This document shows, in pieces, positions 23,431 to 35,416 of a stretch of 64,000 nucleotides of DNA (position 1 is its first letter; each line of letters opens with the position of its first letter). Source of the stretch: Salvelinus alpinus (Eukaryota; Chordata; Actinopteri; Salmoniformes; Salmonidae); contig NC_092098.1 of assembly GCF_045679555.1 (NCBI RefSeq), positions 18,737,038 through 18,801,037 on the forward strand, read 5' to 3'. The notes under the pieces are model-generated. The model saw nothing but the letters and a program-made list of their open reading frames with translations. It was not told the origin of the DNA and ran no database searches. The position numbers and the translations under genes are program-made.

Positions 23431-23953
23431 GGATCTGACTAACACAAATATAAAGCTGTTTACACCTTTACTCTGACTTCCAGGTTGTGGTCTTTGTCTT
23501 TGCAATAGAGAGGATAACTAAATCTAGAAAAATAAGTATGCTCTTGTCGTGACTTTACTTTCATTAATCTGATGACTGCTATTTATCGAATTAACTAACT
23601 ATGTTTAATTGTTACCCAATGAATCATGTAACAATTAACTCATTAGGAATTTGGGCCTAATTTACCATCTCCCAAATTAAACTCTAAAGGTCTTTACCTA
23701 TCACATCCATAAAACAGTCAACGTATTAATGATACCCTCTTATCATATCATCATTCTGAACAGTCGTAACCTTCTTGGATCTGCAAAAACCACAGCCTTA
23801 CTTATGATTCAGTACTACACAAATTGGTTTAATTATGTATTTACTAGCTAACTAAATAATAACACATAATAAACATACTCACTTAATACATGAGAAAAAG
23901 GTCCCTAGCGGACTGACACAATATGGTGGCTTTTTACACAACGACATGGAGAA
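23430..23953. other. unassigned non-coding DNA
   Basis: Nothing recognisable before the (GA)n tract. Confidence 0.4.
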
Positions 23954-24100
<147 letters not shown>

Positions 24101-24552
24101 AAGACACTTATCGTTGATACATTTTAGAAACAATTCTCACAGTTTTCATATACTTTGCACACGAACCGAATTAAGAAATCATGAATGTATTTAACGTTAC
24201 GTGTGAATTACTTCGTTTGCCGTTTTTCTCTGTTGGAACCAGCCCTCCTTAGGAAGGTTGTTGGCCTTTCAGCGGCACGTTTGAATGGCTCTGATTGTCC
24301 GAAACTCGGGGCATGCCTACTTACTATGCACAGCTTATAGGAGATATATTCTCTTAGGCTTATGAGTGTATTGTAGTAGTAGTCACGTCACTTCCTCTTG
24401 AATTTGCAGACGTGTTGCTGTGCGTTTTGTTGCCAACTTTACTTTGCTAGCTTTGCTTTGCTAGCTGACAACTTTACGTTTATATTTTTAGTTTTTCCAT
24501 CACAACTTTTTTCCCTCATTCAACTTTTTCACTCCGGACGCTTTATCTGGAC

Positions 24553-25548
24553 ATGGTTCATCAGCACCTTCAACAGCCGAAGCTAAGTAGTAACTTTAAC
24601 ATGATGTCTTCTAACTGCATTCGCTGTACTCATAATATACAGGAGAATGATCGCCTAACGGCGAGGATAGCTGTGCTGCAAGCCCAGCTTCAGACGCAAT
24701 CGTTAGGCAAGGGTAATTTCAGTGTAGGAAAGGGTGAAACAGCGTCTGTGCCACCAGTAAGTACAGATAGTAACGTTAGTATAAATCCCCCCGCACTGTC
24801 CCCGCAGCCGGACAATTTTCTCATGGCTTCTGGAGGGAAATGCTGTTGGAATGCTCAACCGGTGTCGCTCATTCAGCCGACAGAAACTTTCAACCGGTTT
24901 TCCCCATTGAGTAGTGAGTCGGAGTCTGAGGCCGAGTCTTCTCTTGTCTCTACTCCTCCCGTTACGGGGTCTGAGACGCCGAAGGCTCCCACCATTAGCT
25001 CTGACAAATTGAAAACCCTAGTCATTGGCGACTCCATTACCCGCAGTATTAGACTTAAAACGAATCACCCAGCGATCATACACTGTTTACCAGGGGGCAG
25101 GGCTACCGACGTTAAGGCTAATCTGAAGATGGTGCTGGCTAAAGCTAAAACTGGCGAGTGTAGAGAGTATAGAGATATTGTTATCCACATCGGCACCAAC
25201 GATGTTAGGATGAAACAGTCAGAGGTCACCAAGCGCAACATAGCTTCAGCCTGTAAATCAGCTAGAAAGATGTGTCGGCATCGAGTAATTGTCTCTGGCC
25301 CTCTCCCAGTTAGGGGGAGTGACGAGCTCTACAGCAGAGTCTCACAACTCAATCGCTGGTTGAAAACTGTTTTCTGCCCCTCCCAAAAGATATAATTTGT
25401 AGATAATTGGCCCTCTTTCTGGGACTCACCCACAAACAGGACCAAGCCTGACCTGCTGAGGAGTGACGGACTCCATCCTAGCTGGAGGGGTGCTCTCATC
25501 TTATCTACAAACATAGATAGGGCTCTAACTCCACTAGCTCCACAATGA
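24553..25548 (+). pseudogene. L2 ORF1, SGNH-hydrolase-like, split by a stop
   Basis: ORF1 proteins of this group bind element RNA, and many fish versions carry an esterase-type SGNH domain of uncertain role. The frame starts at ATG 24553; a second in-frame ATG at 24601 precedes a Cys-x2-Cys-x2-His patch and a short coiled-coil-like stretch. The SGNH blocks are visible: GDSIT (nucleophile Ser) near 25024, GTND near 25194, then a TAA at 25393-25395. The same frame continues beyond it and contains the last catalytic block DGLH (Asp and His) at 25465-25476, ending at TGA 25546-25548. The nucleophile is therefore separated from its Asp/His by a stop, and the 280-residue product would be inactive as an esterase unless the stop is read through. 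Confidence 0.78.
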
Positions 25549-28500
25549 AATAGGGTGCAGGCCAGGCAGCAGGCTGTTAGCCAACCTGCCAGCTTAGTGG
25601 AGTCTGCCAATAGCACAGTCAGTGTAGTCAGCTCAGCCATCCCCATTGAGACTGTGTCTGTGCCTCGACCTAGGTTGGGCAAAACTAAACATGGCGGTGT
25701 TCGCCTTAGCAATCTCATTAGGATAAAGACCTCCTCCATTCCTGCCATTATTGAAAGAGATCGTGATACCTCACATCTCAAAATAGGGTTACTTAATGTT
25801 AGATCCCTCACTTCAAAGGCAGTTATAGTCAATGAACTAATCACTGATCATAATCTTGATGTGATTGGCCTGACTGAAACATGGCTTAAGCCTGATGAAT
25901 TTACTGTGTTAAATGAGGCCTCACCTCCTGGTTACACTAGTGACCATATCCCCCGTGCATCCCGCAAAGGCGGAGGTGTTGCTAACATTTACGATAGCAA
26001 ATTTCAATTTACAAAAAAAAAAATGATGACGTTTTCGTCTTTTGAGCTTCTAGTCATGAAATCTATGCAGCCTACTCAATCACTTTTTATAGCCACTGTT
26101 TATAGGCCTCCTGGGCCATATACAGCGTTCCTCTCTGAGTTCCCTGAATTCCTATCAGACCTTGTAGTCATAGCAGATCATATTCTAATTTTTGGTGATT
26201 TTAATATTCATATGGAGAAGTCCACAGACCCACTCCAAAAGTCTTTCGGAGCCATCATCGACTCAGTGGGTTTTGTCCAACATGTCTCTGGACCTACTCA
26301 CTGCCACAGTCATACTCTGGACTTAGTTTTGTCCCATGGAATAAATGTTGTAGATCTTAATGTTTTTCCTCATAATCCTGGACTGTCGGACCACCATTTT
26401 ATTACGTTTGCAATCGCAACAAATAATCTGCTCAGACCCCAACCAAGGAGCATCAAAAGTCGTGCTATAAATTCTCAGACAACACAAAAATTCCTTGATG
26501 CCCTTCCAGACTCCTTCTGCCTACCCAAGGACGTCAGAGGACAAAAATCAGTTAACCACCTAACTGAGGAACTCAATTTAACCTTGCGCAATACCCTAGA
26601 TGCAGTTGCACCCCTAAAAACGAAAAACATTTGTCATAAGAAACTAGCTCCCTGGTATACAGAAAATACCCGAGCTTTGAAGCAAGCTTCCAGAAAATTG
26701 GAACGGAAATGGCGCCACACCAAACTGGAAGTCTTCCGACTAGCTTGGAAAGACAGTACCGTGCAGTACCGAAGAGCCCTCACTGCTGCTCGATCATCCT
26801 ACTTTTCCAACTTAATTGAGGAAAATAAGAACAATCCAAAATTTATTTTTGATACTGTTGCAAAGCTAACTAAAAAGCAGCATTCCCCAAGAGAGGATGG
26901 CTTTCACTTCAGCAGTAATAAATTCATGAACTTCTTTGAGGAAAAGATCATGATCATTAGAAAGCAAATTATGGACTCCTCTTTAAATCTGCGTATTCCT
27001 CCAAAGCTCAATTGTCCTGAGTCTGCACAACTCTGCCAGGACCTAGGATCAAGGGAGACACTCAAGTGTTTTAGTACTATATCTCTTGACACAATGATGA
27101 AAATAATCATGGCCTCTAAACCTTCTAGCTGCATACTGGATCCTATTCCTACTAAACTACTGAAAGAGCTGGTTCCTGTGCTTGGCCCTCATATGTTGAA
27201 CATAATAAACGGCTCTCTATCCACCGGATGTGTACCAAACTCACTAAAAGTGGCAGTAATAAAGCCTCTCTTGAAAAAGCCAAACCTTGACCCGGAAAAT
27301 ATAAAAAACTATCGGCCTATATCGAATCTTCCATGCCTCTCAAAAATTTTAGAAAAAGCTGTTGCGCAGCAACTCACTGCCTTCCTGAAGACAAACAATG
27401 TATACGAAATGCTTCAGTCTGGTTTTAGACCCCATCATAGCACTGAGACTGCACTTGTGAAGGTGGTAAATGACCTTTTAATGGCGTCAGACCGAGGCTC
27501 TGCATCTGTCCTCGTGCTACTAGACCTTAGTGCTGCCTTTGACACCATCGATCACCACATTCTTTTGGAGAGACTGGAAACCCAAATTGGTCTACACGGA
27601 CAAGTTCTGGCCTGGTTTAGATCTTACCTGTCGGAAAGATATCAGTTTGTCTCTGTGAATGGTTTGTCCTCTGACAAATCAACTGTACATTTCGGTGTTC
27701 CTCAAGGTTCCGTTTTAGGACCACTATTGTTTTCACTATATATTTTACCTCTTGGGGATGTTATTCAAAAACATAATGTTAACTTTCACTGCTATGCGGA
27801 TGACACACAGCTGTACATTTCAATGAAACATGGTGAAGCCTCAAAATTGCCCACGCTAGAAGCCTGTGTTTCAGACATAAGGAAGTGGATGGCTGCAAAC
27901 TTTCTACTTATAAACTCGAACAAAACAGAGTTGCTTGTCCTAGGTCCCAAGAAACAAAGAGATCTTCTGTTAAATCTGACAATTAATCTTGATGGTTGTA
28001 AAGTCGTCTCAAATAAAACTGTGAAGGACCTCGGCGTTACTCTTGACCCTGATCTCTCTTTTGACGAACATATCAAGACTGTTTCAAGGACAGCTTTTTT
28101 CCATCTACGTAACATTGCAAAAATTAGAAATGTTCTGTCCAAAAATGATGCAGAAAAATTAATCCATGCATTTGTTACTTCTAGGTTAGACTACTGCAAT
28201 GCTCTACTTTCCGGCTACCCGGATAAAGCACTAAATAAACTTCAGTTAGTGCTAAATACGGCTGCTAGAATCCTGACTAGAACCAAGAAATTTGATCATA
28301 TTACTCCAGTGCTAGCCTCCCTACACTGGCTTCCTGTTAAGGCAAGGGCTGATTTCAAGGTTTTACTGTTAACCTATAAAGCGTTACATGGGCTTGCTCC
28401 TACCTATCTTTCCGAGTTGGTCCTGCCGTACATACCTACACGTACGCTACGGTCACAAGACGCAGGCCTCCTAATTGTCCCTAGAATTTCTAAGCAAACA

Positions 28501-28590
28501 GCGGGAGGCAGGGCTTTCTCCTATAGATCTCCATTTTTATGGAATAGTCTGCCTACCCATGTGAGACGCAGACTCGGTCTCAACCTTTAA
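25549..28590 (+). CDS. L2 ORF2: AP-like endonuclease plus reverse transcriptase
   Basis: It would nick target DNA and reverse-transcribe the element RNA. The frame is open for over 1000 codons. The N-terminal endonuclease/exonuclease/phosphatase domain shows TETW near 25875, GDFN at 26194-26205 and SDHH at 26386-26397. The reverse transcriptase shows the NYRPISNL block near 27310, AFDTIDHH near 27540, [10 protein letters not shown] near 27690 and catalytic YADD at 27793-27804. There is no in-frame ATG before the endonuclease; the frame is the same as ORF1 and separated from it by a single TGA. A two-base loss near 28565 shifts the end, giving a stop at 28588 and replacing roughly the last 20 residues; the original stop would lie near 28631. 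Catalytic residues look intact, so it may encode an active enzyme. Confidence 0.88.
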   Translation, partial: NRVQARQQAVSQPASLVESANSTVSVVSSAIPIETVSVPRPRLGKTKHGGVRLSNLIRIKTSSIPAIIERDRDTSHLKIGLLNVRSLTSKAVIVNELITDHNLDVIGLTETWLKPDEFTVLNEASPPGYTSDHIPRASRKGGGVANIYDSKFQFTKKKMMTFSSFELLVMKSMQPTQSLFIATVYRPPGPYTAFLSEFPEFLSDLVVIADHILIFGDFNIHMEKSTDPLQKSFGAIIDSVGFVQHVSGPTHCHSHTLDLVLSHGINVVDLNVFPHNPGLSDHHFITFAIATNNLLRPQPRSIKSRAINSQTTQKFLDALPDSFCLPKDVRGQKSVNHLTEELNLTLRNTLDAVAPLKTKNICHKKLAPWYTENTRALKQASRKLERKWRHTKLEVFRLAWKDSTVQYRRALTAARSSYFSNLIEENKNNPKFIFDTVAKLTKKQHSPREDGFHFSSNKFMNFFEEKIMIIRKQIMDSSLNLRIPPKLNCPESAQLCQDLGSRETLKCFSTISLDTMMKIIMASKPSSCILDPIPTKLLKELVPVLGPHMLNIINGSLSTGCVPNSLKVAVIKPLLKKPNLDPENIKNYRPISNLPCLSKILEKAVAQQLTAFLKTNNVYEMLQSGFRPHHSTETALVKVVNDLLMASDRGSASVLVLLDLSAAFDTIDHHILLERLETQIGLHGQVLAWFRSYLSERYQFVSVNGLSSDKSTVHFGVPQGSVLGPLLFSLYILPLGDVIQKHNVNFHCYADDTQLYISMKHGEASKLPTLEACVSDIRKWMAANFLLINSNKTELLVLGPKKQRDLLLNLTINLDGCKVVSNKTVKDLGVTLDPDLSFDEHIKTVSRTAFFHLRNIAKIRNVLSKNDAEKLIHAFVTSRLDYCNALLSGYPDKALNKLQLVLNTAARILTRTKKFDHITPVLASLHWLPVKARADFKVLLLTYKALHGLAPTYLSELVLPYIPTRTLRSQDAGLLIVPRISKQTAGGRAFSYRSPFLWNSLPTHVRRRLGLNL

Positions 28591-29181
28591 GTCTTTACTG
28601 AAGACTAATCTCTTCAGTAGGTCATATGATTGAGTGTAGTCTGGCCCAGGAGTGTGAAGGTGAACGGAAAGGCTCTGGAGCAACGAACCGCCCTTGCTGT
28701 CTCTGCCTGGCTGGTTCCCCTCTCTCCACTGGGATTCTCTGCCCCTAACCCTATTACAGGGGCTGAGCCACTGGCTTACTGGTGCTCTTTCATGCCGTCC
28801 CTAGGAGGGGTGCGTCACTTGAGTGGGTTGAGTTACTGACGTGATCTTCCTGTCTGGGTTGGCGCCCCCCCTTGGTTTGTGCTGTGGTGGAGATCTTTGT
28901 GGGCTATACTCGGCCTTGTCTCAGGATTGTAAGTTGGTGGTTGAAGATATCCCTCTAGTGGTGTGGGGGCTGTGCTTTGGCAGAGTGGGTGGGGTTATAT
29001 CCTTCCTGTTTGGCCCTGTCCGGGGGTATCATCGGATGGGGCCACAGTGTCTCCTGACCCCTCCTGTCTCAGCCTCCAGTATTTATGCTGCAGTAGTTTA
29101 TGTGTCGGGGGGCTAGGGTCAGTTGGTTATACCTGGAGTACTTCTCCTATCTTATCCAGTGTCCTGTGTGAATTTAAGTAT

Positions 29182-30024
29182 GCTCTCTCTAATTCTCTCG
29201 TTCTCTCTTTCTTTCTCTCTCTCGGAGAACCTGAGCCCTAGGACCATACGTCACGGCAAACCGGGCATGATGACTCCTTGCTGTCCCCAGTCCACCTGGC
29301 CTTGCTGCTGTTCCAGTTTCAACTGTTCTGCCTGCTGTTATGGAACCCCTACCTGTTCAACTCTTAATGATCGGCTATGAAAAGCCAACTGACTTTTATT
29401 CCTGATTATTATTTGACCATGCTTGTCATTTATGAACATTTTGAAAATCTTGGCTCTCTCTAATTCTCTCCTTCTCTCTTTCTTTCTCTCTCTCGGAGGA
29501 CCGGAGCCCTAGGACCATACGTCAGGACTACCGGGCATGATGACTCCTTGCTGTCCCCAGTCCGCCTGGCCCTGCTGCTATTCCAGTTTCAACTGTTCTG
29601 CCTGCGGTTATGGAACCCCTACCTGTCCCAGACCTGCTGTTTTCAATTCTTAATGATCGGCTATGAAAAGCCAACTGACATTTATTCCTGATTATTATTT
29701 GACCATGCTTGTCATTTATGAACATTTTGAAAATCTTGGCTCTCTCTAATTCTCTCCTTCTCTCTCTCTTTCTCTCTCTCGGAGGACCTGAGCCCTGGGA
29801 CCGTGCGTCGGGGCTGCCGGGCGTGATGGCTCCTTGCTGTCCCCAGTCCACCTGGCCTTGCTGCTATTCCAGTTTCAGCTGTTCTGCCTGCGGTTATGGA
29901 ACCGCCACCTGTCCCGGACCTGCTATTTTCAACTCTTGATGATCGGCTATGAAAAGCCAACTGAAAATTATTCATGATTATTATTTGACCATGCTTGTCA
30001 CTTATGAACATTTTGAACATCTTG
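29182..30024 (+). repeat. three tandem copies of a 271-286 bp segment in the L2 3' UTR
   Basis: Units start with GCTCTCTCTAATTCTCTC at 29182, 29453 and 29739 and end at 30024 (271, 286 and 286 bp). Each runs through a pyrimidine tract, CGGAG.ACC.GAGCCC, GCTCCAGTTTCA-type wording and TTGACCATGCTTGTCA. Copies are highly similar but distinguishable. A single-copy tail (30025-30275) follows. Confidence 0.93.
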
Positions 30025-30279
30025 GCATAGTTCTGTTATAATCTCCACCCAGCACAGCCAGAAGAGGACTGGCCACCCCTCATAGCCTGGTTCTTCTCTA
30101 GGTTTCTTCCTAGGTTTTGGGCTTTCTAGGGAGTTTTTCCTAGCCACCGTGCTTCTACACCTGCATTGCTTGCTGTTTGGGGTTTTAGGCTGGGTGTCTG
30201 TACAGCACTTCGAGATATTAGCTGATGTACGAAGGGCTATATAAAATAAACTTGATTTGATTTGATGATTTGATCTTAT

Positions 30280-30878
30280 GGCTCCTAAATTCACATTCCT
30301 ATCTTAACAAAAGTACTTTCATAATTCTTCATATCTCATATACAACGTAGAGGATGGAGACTTGACACATAAAGGGGATATACTTTCCAAGTTACAGTAA
30401 TTCCTTTATAACCTTTTTAATTACATCACAAAATAAAAACCAATATGACATTAGTTTTCTATAGATCATCTCTGACCATTCCCCACGTTCTTATGTTCGA
30501 AATATTGTTCCAGTATTCGCTTTAGAAACTGTAAGAGTTTTGTCGGGAAAAAGTCTGTTAACAAAGACATTCCTTTGGTTAATACTGGAGGGGGAGAGAG
30601 AGTCATCTTCTCCTGTAATTTACAACAGGGTGTGAACTGTCAACCCCCCCAGCAGCTGCCCCCCCCCCCCTCACCTCTGTGGGTAAGAGAGGGCCTGGCT
30701 ACTTTCATCCACCACCAAGCTGATCTGACCCATTCTGATCCTCACAGGACAGTCATGACACTCTATTATTTCTTACTCTATCAATCTTCTTTACTTACTG
30801 TAAAGTTGGGATGTTTTTACTTTTATTTTCCCTACAGATTGTGGTGAGGTGTATGTACATAGATGTGCATATGTAATA
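30280..30878. other. unassigned non-coding DNA
   Basis: No gene recognised; a C-run lies near 30660-30670. Confidence 0.4.
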
Positions 30879-31046
30879 CAGTGGAGGCTGCTGAGAGGAG
30901 AACGGCTCATAATAGCTGGAACGGCGTTAATGGAATGTCATCATGGTTTCCATGTGTTTGACGTATTTGATACCGTTCCACTAATTCCGCTCCAGTCATT
31001 ACCATGAGCCCGTCCTCCCCAATTAAGGTGCAACCAACCTCCTGTG
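30879..31046. mobile_element. short inverted-repeat MITE (CAGTGGAGG family)
   Basis: It begins CAGTGGAGGCTGCTGAG and ends CCAACCTCCTGTG. The two halves are partly inverted copies (GGAGGACGG-type words near both ends). The flanks ATGTAATA and ATGTACTG may be a decayed 8-bp duplication. It is a very common salmonid repeat, probably hAT-type, with no coding capacity. Confidence 0.65.
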
Positions 31047-31249
31047 ATGTACTGAATAGCCATAGTTTGGATAATAATTTAAGGATTTCAGTACAAAGGA
31101 AAATCCACTAGAACCATTAGGATCCTGGTGGTGCAGCATACTAAGTAGCCTACATGGCTTGAAGATGGGAAGTTGCAGGTTAAAATCTACTTGATTTAAA
31201 CAATACCCCCCAAAAATATAAGGATGTAAAAATATTGAAATGCCATTTC

Positions 31250-31680
31250 TTTAAAAGTTTGGCAACTTCATATAATAATGTGACATTACATATCAATTTT
31301 AGCAGAACATTGTAGCAATGTTTTCAGAACTACTTCCATTCTCGTTGTTTTTAGAACAATTCTGGTTCAACATGTCATAACCTTACAGAAATGGAAGATT
31401 TTTTTTGTTTGTTGTTATGTGCGTTTTGAATAACATATCCATCAACATTAGCATAACATTCCTGTAATGTTTCCTCAGAACCACTCCTATTGCTCTCAAA
31501 TTTTGTTGCGGCAGTATGTTCTAAGAACCTTACCAGAACACATTGTGTTATTACATTTTCTGGCAACCTAATGAGAACCTTGGGGGAATGTTTTGTGGTA
31601 GTTTGTACAGATGTTGTGAACAACATTTTAGTGAATGATAGGAAAACATTCCAATGATATTTACTTTCAAACACTGACTT
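31250..31680. repeat. AACATTCC/GTTCTC-type repeat unit
   Basis: It contains AACATTCCTGTAATGTTTCCTC, CTAATGAGAACCTTGGGGGAATG and TGTGAACAACATTTTAGTGAA, which recur with changes at 41150-41360. It is evidently a diverged copy of the unit found in the 40.5-41.5 kb array. Confidence 0.6.
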
Positions 31681-31782
31681 AGAAAAAAAAGTATTTTGTG
31701 ATAAAAAACTTGACTAAGCTCCACGTGCAAATCGCCCCTCCGCTCATGCAATACATGCTTCCAGCAGGATTCACAACCAACA

Positions 31783-31861
31783 ACTTTGGTTTGCATGCCC
31801 TGCGGAAGGACCCTATCATCATGCGGAATAGATGGCTGGAGTTCGTTGCTCCCCAGTGTTG
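31783..31861 (+). pseudogene. possible THAP-domain exon fragment
   Basis: One frame reads FGLHALRKDP followed by RNRWLEFV, matching the FHxxPKDPxxRxxWL pattern of THAP zinc-finger domains. A donor-like GTGAGT follows at 31862. The expected cysteines upstream are not visible and no partner exon was identified. It could be a decayed transposon or host exon, or chance. Confidence 0.25.
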
Positions 31862-32925
31862 GTGAGTATACAGGTAGCTAGACCATAGACTGCTGGTTAT
31901 GTATCTGGTTATGTATATTTTGATAAGCATTATCACTATCATTGCTAACATAGCTAACATAAGCTGCCAACTAGATAGCTTGCTAACGTTAGCCTACCTC
32001 AATACAATTGGGATTTGGCTTGGAAACACAATAACAATTCAAAAGAAGGCAAATCATTTGTAAGAAACAGCTTGACTTTAGATGCAGTATAACTTTAGCC
32101 AGCCAACTAAGAATGAGGGAACCACTGTATTTTAGCCTGCTAACATTAGCATTGCTAACTATTTTTCACAAATGTAGCTAGTATCAGTAATGGCAACATT
32201 GCCATCTCTCTAAAGTAAATGTGATGACATCATAATATGACAAAGTTGTTTCCTGCTAATGATTTGCCTACTTTAGCAATGTCATCGTATGTCCATGCCA
32301 CTCTAAGTTAGTGTAATTTAAACAAAACAGCCACTAGTCTCCAAAGTGCAACCCATGTCTAGGGCACAAATACATATTGGATGCAGCTATGATGGTACTA
32401 GCTAACGCATGCCTAACTACAACCGTGTACTAACTAGCACCAACAAAGACAAACATATCCAGGGCAATAGCAAAACATGTCGCAGTTGGTTGCAGGGAGT
32501 CACTGGCCTGAATCGAATCCAATCTGGAGCCAGTCAGTCTACATCTGTGAAACATAGAATTAGCTTCCAAATGAGATTACGTTATTTCTTGAGCTATCTT
32601 CATAATTGAGGGATGATGACAGTCATTTGTCCCTGTTTTTCTGTTAGATAAAGTGCACAGTTGGGTGCCAGACTGATCCCCGGTCATGAACGGATGCCGG
32701 AACCAACCAGAAGGAGAAAATATGGGAATCATGTCCAGCAATGGTTTAACGACCTCCAGAAATAATTGTATTCACTGGTCACTTGCTGTTTTGACAGCTT
32801 GTCAGGCAGACCTCCGAATAAAAGTGTGTAATGTGACACAAGTACCCTTGTGAAACCCCCTGCATTGTTGCCAGTCTCCGTCAACCTCTATGAAAAGGAC
32901 ACACCATCATGAGGCCTCTGATAAA
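31862..32925. other. unassigned non-coding DNA
   Basis: Rich in GCTAACGTTAGC-like words but with no recognised gene or named repeat. Confidence 0.4.
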
Positions 32926-32926
32926 A

Positions 32927-33780
32927 ATCCAATCAAATTTTATTGGTCACATACACATGGTTAGCAGATGTTAATGCGAGTGTAGTGAAATTCTTGTGCT
33001 TCTAGTTCCGACAGTGCAGTAATATCTAACAAGTAATCTAACAATTCCCCAACAACTACCTAATACACACAAATCTAAAGGGGTGAATGAGAATATGTAC
33101 ATGTAAGTATATGGATCAGCGATGGCCGAGCGGAATAGGCAAGGTGCAGTAGATGGTATATACAGTATATACATGTATATACATGTGATATGAGTAATGT
33201 AAGATATGTAAACATTATTTAAGTGCCATTATTTAAAGTGGCATTGTTTAAAGTGACTAGTGATTGGGTCTCAATGTAGGCAGCAGCCTCTCTAAGTTAG
33301 TGTCGGCTGTTTAGCAGTCTGATGGCCTTGAGATAGGAGCTGTTTCTCAATCTCTAGGTCCCAGCTTTGATGCACCTGTACTGACCTCGCCTCTGGATGG
33401 TAGCGTTCTGGATGGTAGCGGTGTGAACAGGCAGTGGCTCGGGTGGTTGTTGTCCTTGATGATCTTTTTGGCATTCCTGTGACATCAGGTGCTGTAGGTG
33501 TCATGGAGGGCAGGTAATTTGCCCCCGGTGATGTGTTGTGCAGACCGCACCACCCTCTGGAGAGCCTTGCGGTTGCGGGCGGTGCAGTTGCAGTACCAGG
33601 CTGTGATACAGCCCGACAGGATGCTCTCGATTGTGCATCTGTAAAAGTTTGTCATGGTTTTGGGTGATAAGCCACATTTCTTCAGCCTTCTTCACCACTC
33701 TGTCTGTGTTGGTGGACCATGTCAGTTTGTCTGTGATGTGTATGCCCAGGAACTTAAAACTTTCCACCTTCTCCATTGTG
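32927..33780 (-). mobile_element. 5'-truncated Rex1/RSg-1-like LINE
   Basis: Read on the minus strand it ends CCAATAAAATTTGATTGG, the end I associate with the RSg-1 salmonid repeat. The coding remnant (33776 leftward) covers the C-terminal part after the reverse transcriptase catalytic core, with the VESFKFLGIHITDKL block, and is frame-broken. It is the same family as 53950-55030. Truncation near 33780 is typical of abortive target-primed reverse transcription. Confidence 0.82.
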
Positions 33781-33789
33781 ACCCAAGTT

Positions 33790-34217
<428 letters not shown>

Positions 34218-34595
34218 TCTGGGTCTGGGTCTCTGGCAAGGACCTCACCTCTTGCCTGCTCACTCGATGGGGAGAACAGAATTAGGTAGGTTTAGTCTGA
34301 CCTGTTCAAACTTCAGCATAGTACCTGTTTGTGTGTCAGAAAACACCTATCCTAACTGCCATTCGTAATAGAACAGTGTTTGTGTTCACAGAAACATGTA
34401 TGGAGCCAGCACATGGAGACTTCCAAGATGATGTGATGAAGTCCAGACTGACAGACAAGCTTGATACTGATGTCTCTGAATAGAGAGAGACCTGGCACTT
34501 GGCATAAACACTTTACTCGACACAACTCTTACATGTGTTGTCTTTTTATATTATTGAATTGAATGGTATCAGTCAATATGGGGAGGGGGAACCCT

Positions 34596-34683
34596 GTTGT
34601 ATTCTGCACCAGGATCAGGGAACTCCTGTTGTATACTGTCCCGTATACAACAGGAGTTCCCTGATCCTGGTGCAGAATACAAC
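34596..34683. repeat. perfect 41-bp inverted repeat with 6-bp spacer
   Basis: Arms 34596-34636 and 34643-34683 are exact reverse complements around TGTCCC. The symmetry stops sharply at both outer edges. Transcribed, it would form a 41-bp uninterrupted stem. Confidence 0.97.
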
Positions 34684-35017
34684 ACAGGAAGGTATGACCA
34701 CTCTGACATGTTTGCCAAGGTAGCCCCATTACCACCAGATAAAATGTTATTAGGCACAGTATCTGTATCGACTGGGAATAACAATGAAAGATGAAATGTG
34801 TACAATATTATATTAGCAAAACACTGCTTCTTTTTTATTTACATGGACAACATTTGAAAGTTATCTACATTTGAAAGTTATCAAAGCACTTATTTTAGAA
34901 TATCTACATAAATTCAACAATTGCATTCTTCTCATATTACTCTGTAGGCTACTGACCTACTCAAGGCTTCCTTCGACATCTCACTATACATCAATCAAAT
35001 GTATTTATATTTTATTT

Positions 35018-35096
35018 ATTTGATGTCACAAAGTCCTGTACAGAAACCCAGCCTAAAACCCCAAACAGCAAGCAATGCAGGTGTAGAAGCACGGTG
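35018..35096 (-). mobile_element. L2 LINE 3'-end fragment
   Basis: The minus strand repeats the tail block of the 24-30 kb L2 element, including the CACCTGCATTGCTTGCTGTT and GGGTTTCTGTACAG words matching about 30155-30210. It is a severely truncated copy. Confidence 0.75.
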
Positions 35097-35099
35097 TAC

Positions 35100-35416
35100 A
35101 TCTGCTTGTAGTTATTGAATTCAACCTGTAGGAGTTTTGTTTGTTGTGATTGAGTGGGGGGAACAGCTGCGGGCAAGATTCTGACAGATGGGTGTGTCTT
35201 GGTGGTGGCAAGGACACACCCAAGAAACACCCACATCATATCACACCCCCAAGCCAACTCTCGTTTGGGGTCTGTCATGAGGAGCAAGCCAAAAAATGAG
35301 GCAAAATCAGCAGTTGCAGTTTCACTTTAATGGGAATCTAATGTTCTGGGAATGTTCCCGGTTTGCTGAGTTGTTTGTTGTTATCAATACACTTCATTGT
35401 TTGTTGGGCTTATACA
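35100..35416. other. unassigned DNA ending in a repeat scrap
   Basis: Positions 35325-35375 (AATGTTCTGGGAATGTTCCC and TTTGCTG) resemble 41448-41490 at the end of the 40.5-41.5 kb array. The rest is unrecognised. Confidence 0.4.

Larger units (their letters stand above)
24384..30275 (+). mobile_element. nearly full-length L2-type LINE
   Basis: A non-LTR retrotransposon of about 5.9 kb: 5' UTR, ORF1 with an SGNH-hydrolase-like domain, ORF2 with endonuclease and reverse transcriptase, an unusually long 3' UTR with three tandem copies of a segment of about 280 bp, and a TTGATTTGATTTGA tail. Domain order and tail fit the L2/CR1 group of fishes. The 5' boundary is approximate, set where sequence before ORF1 becomes element-like. 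Lesions are few: one stop inside ORF1 and one frameshift at the ORF2 end. Confidence 0.88.

Noticed and set aside
28630-29380. Open frames downstream of L2 ORF2
   Set aside because: They lie in the 3' UTR, overlap each other in different frames and carry no domain.
31110-31200. tRNA-like SINE head around GGTTAAAATC
   Set aside because: The box spacing is plausible but both boxes are weak and no SINE body follows.
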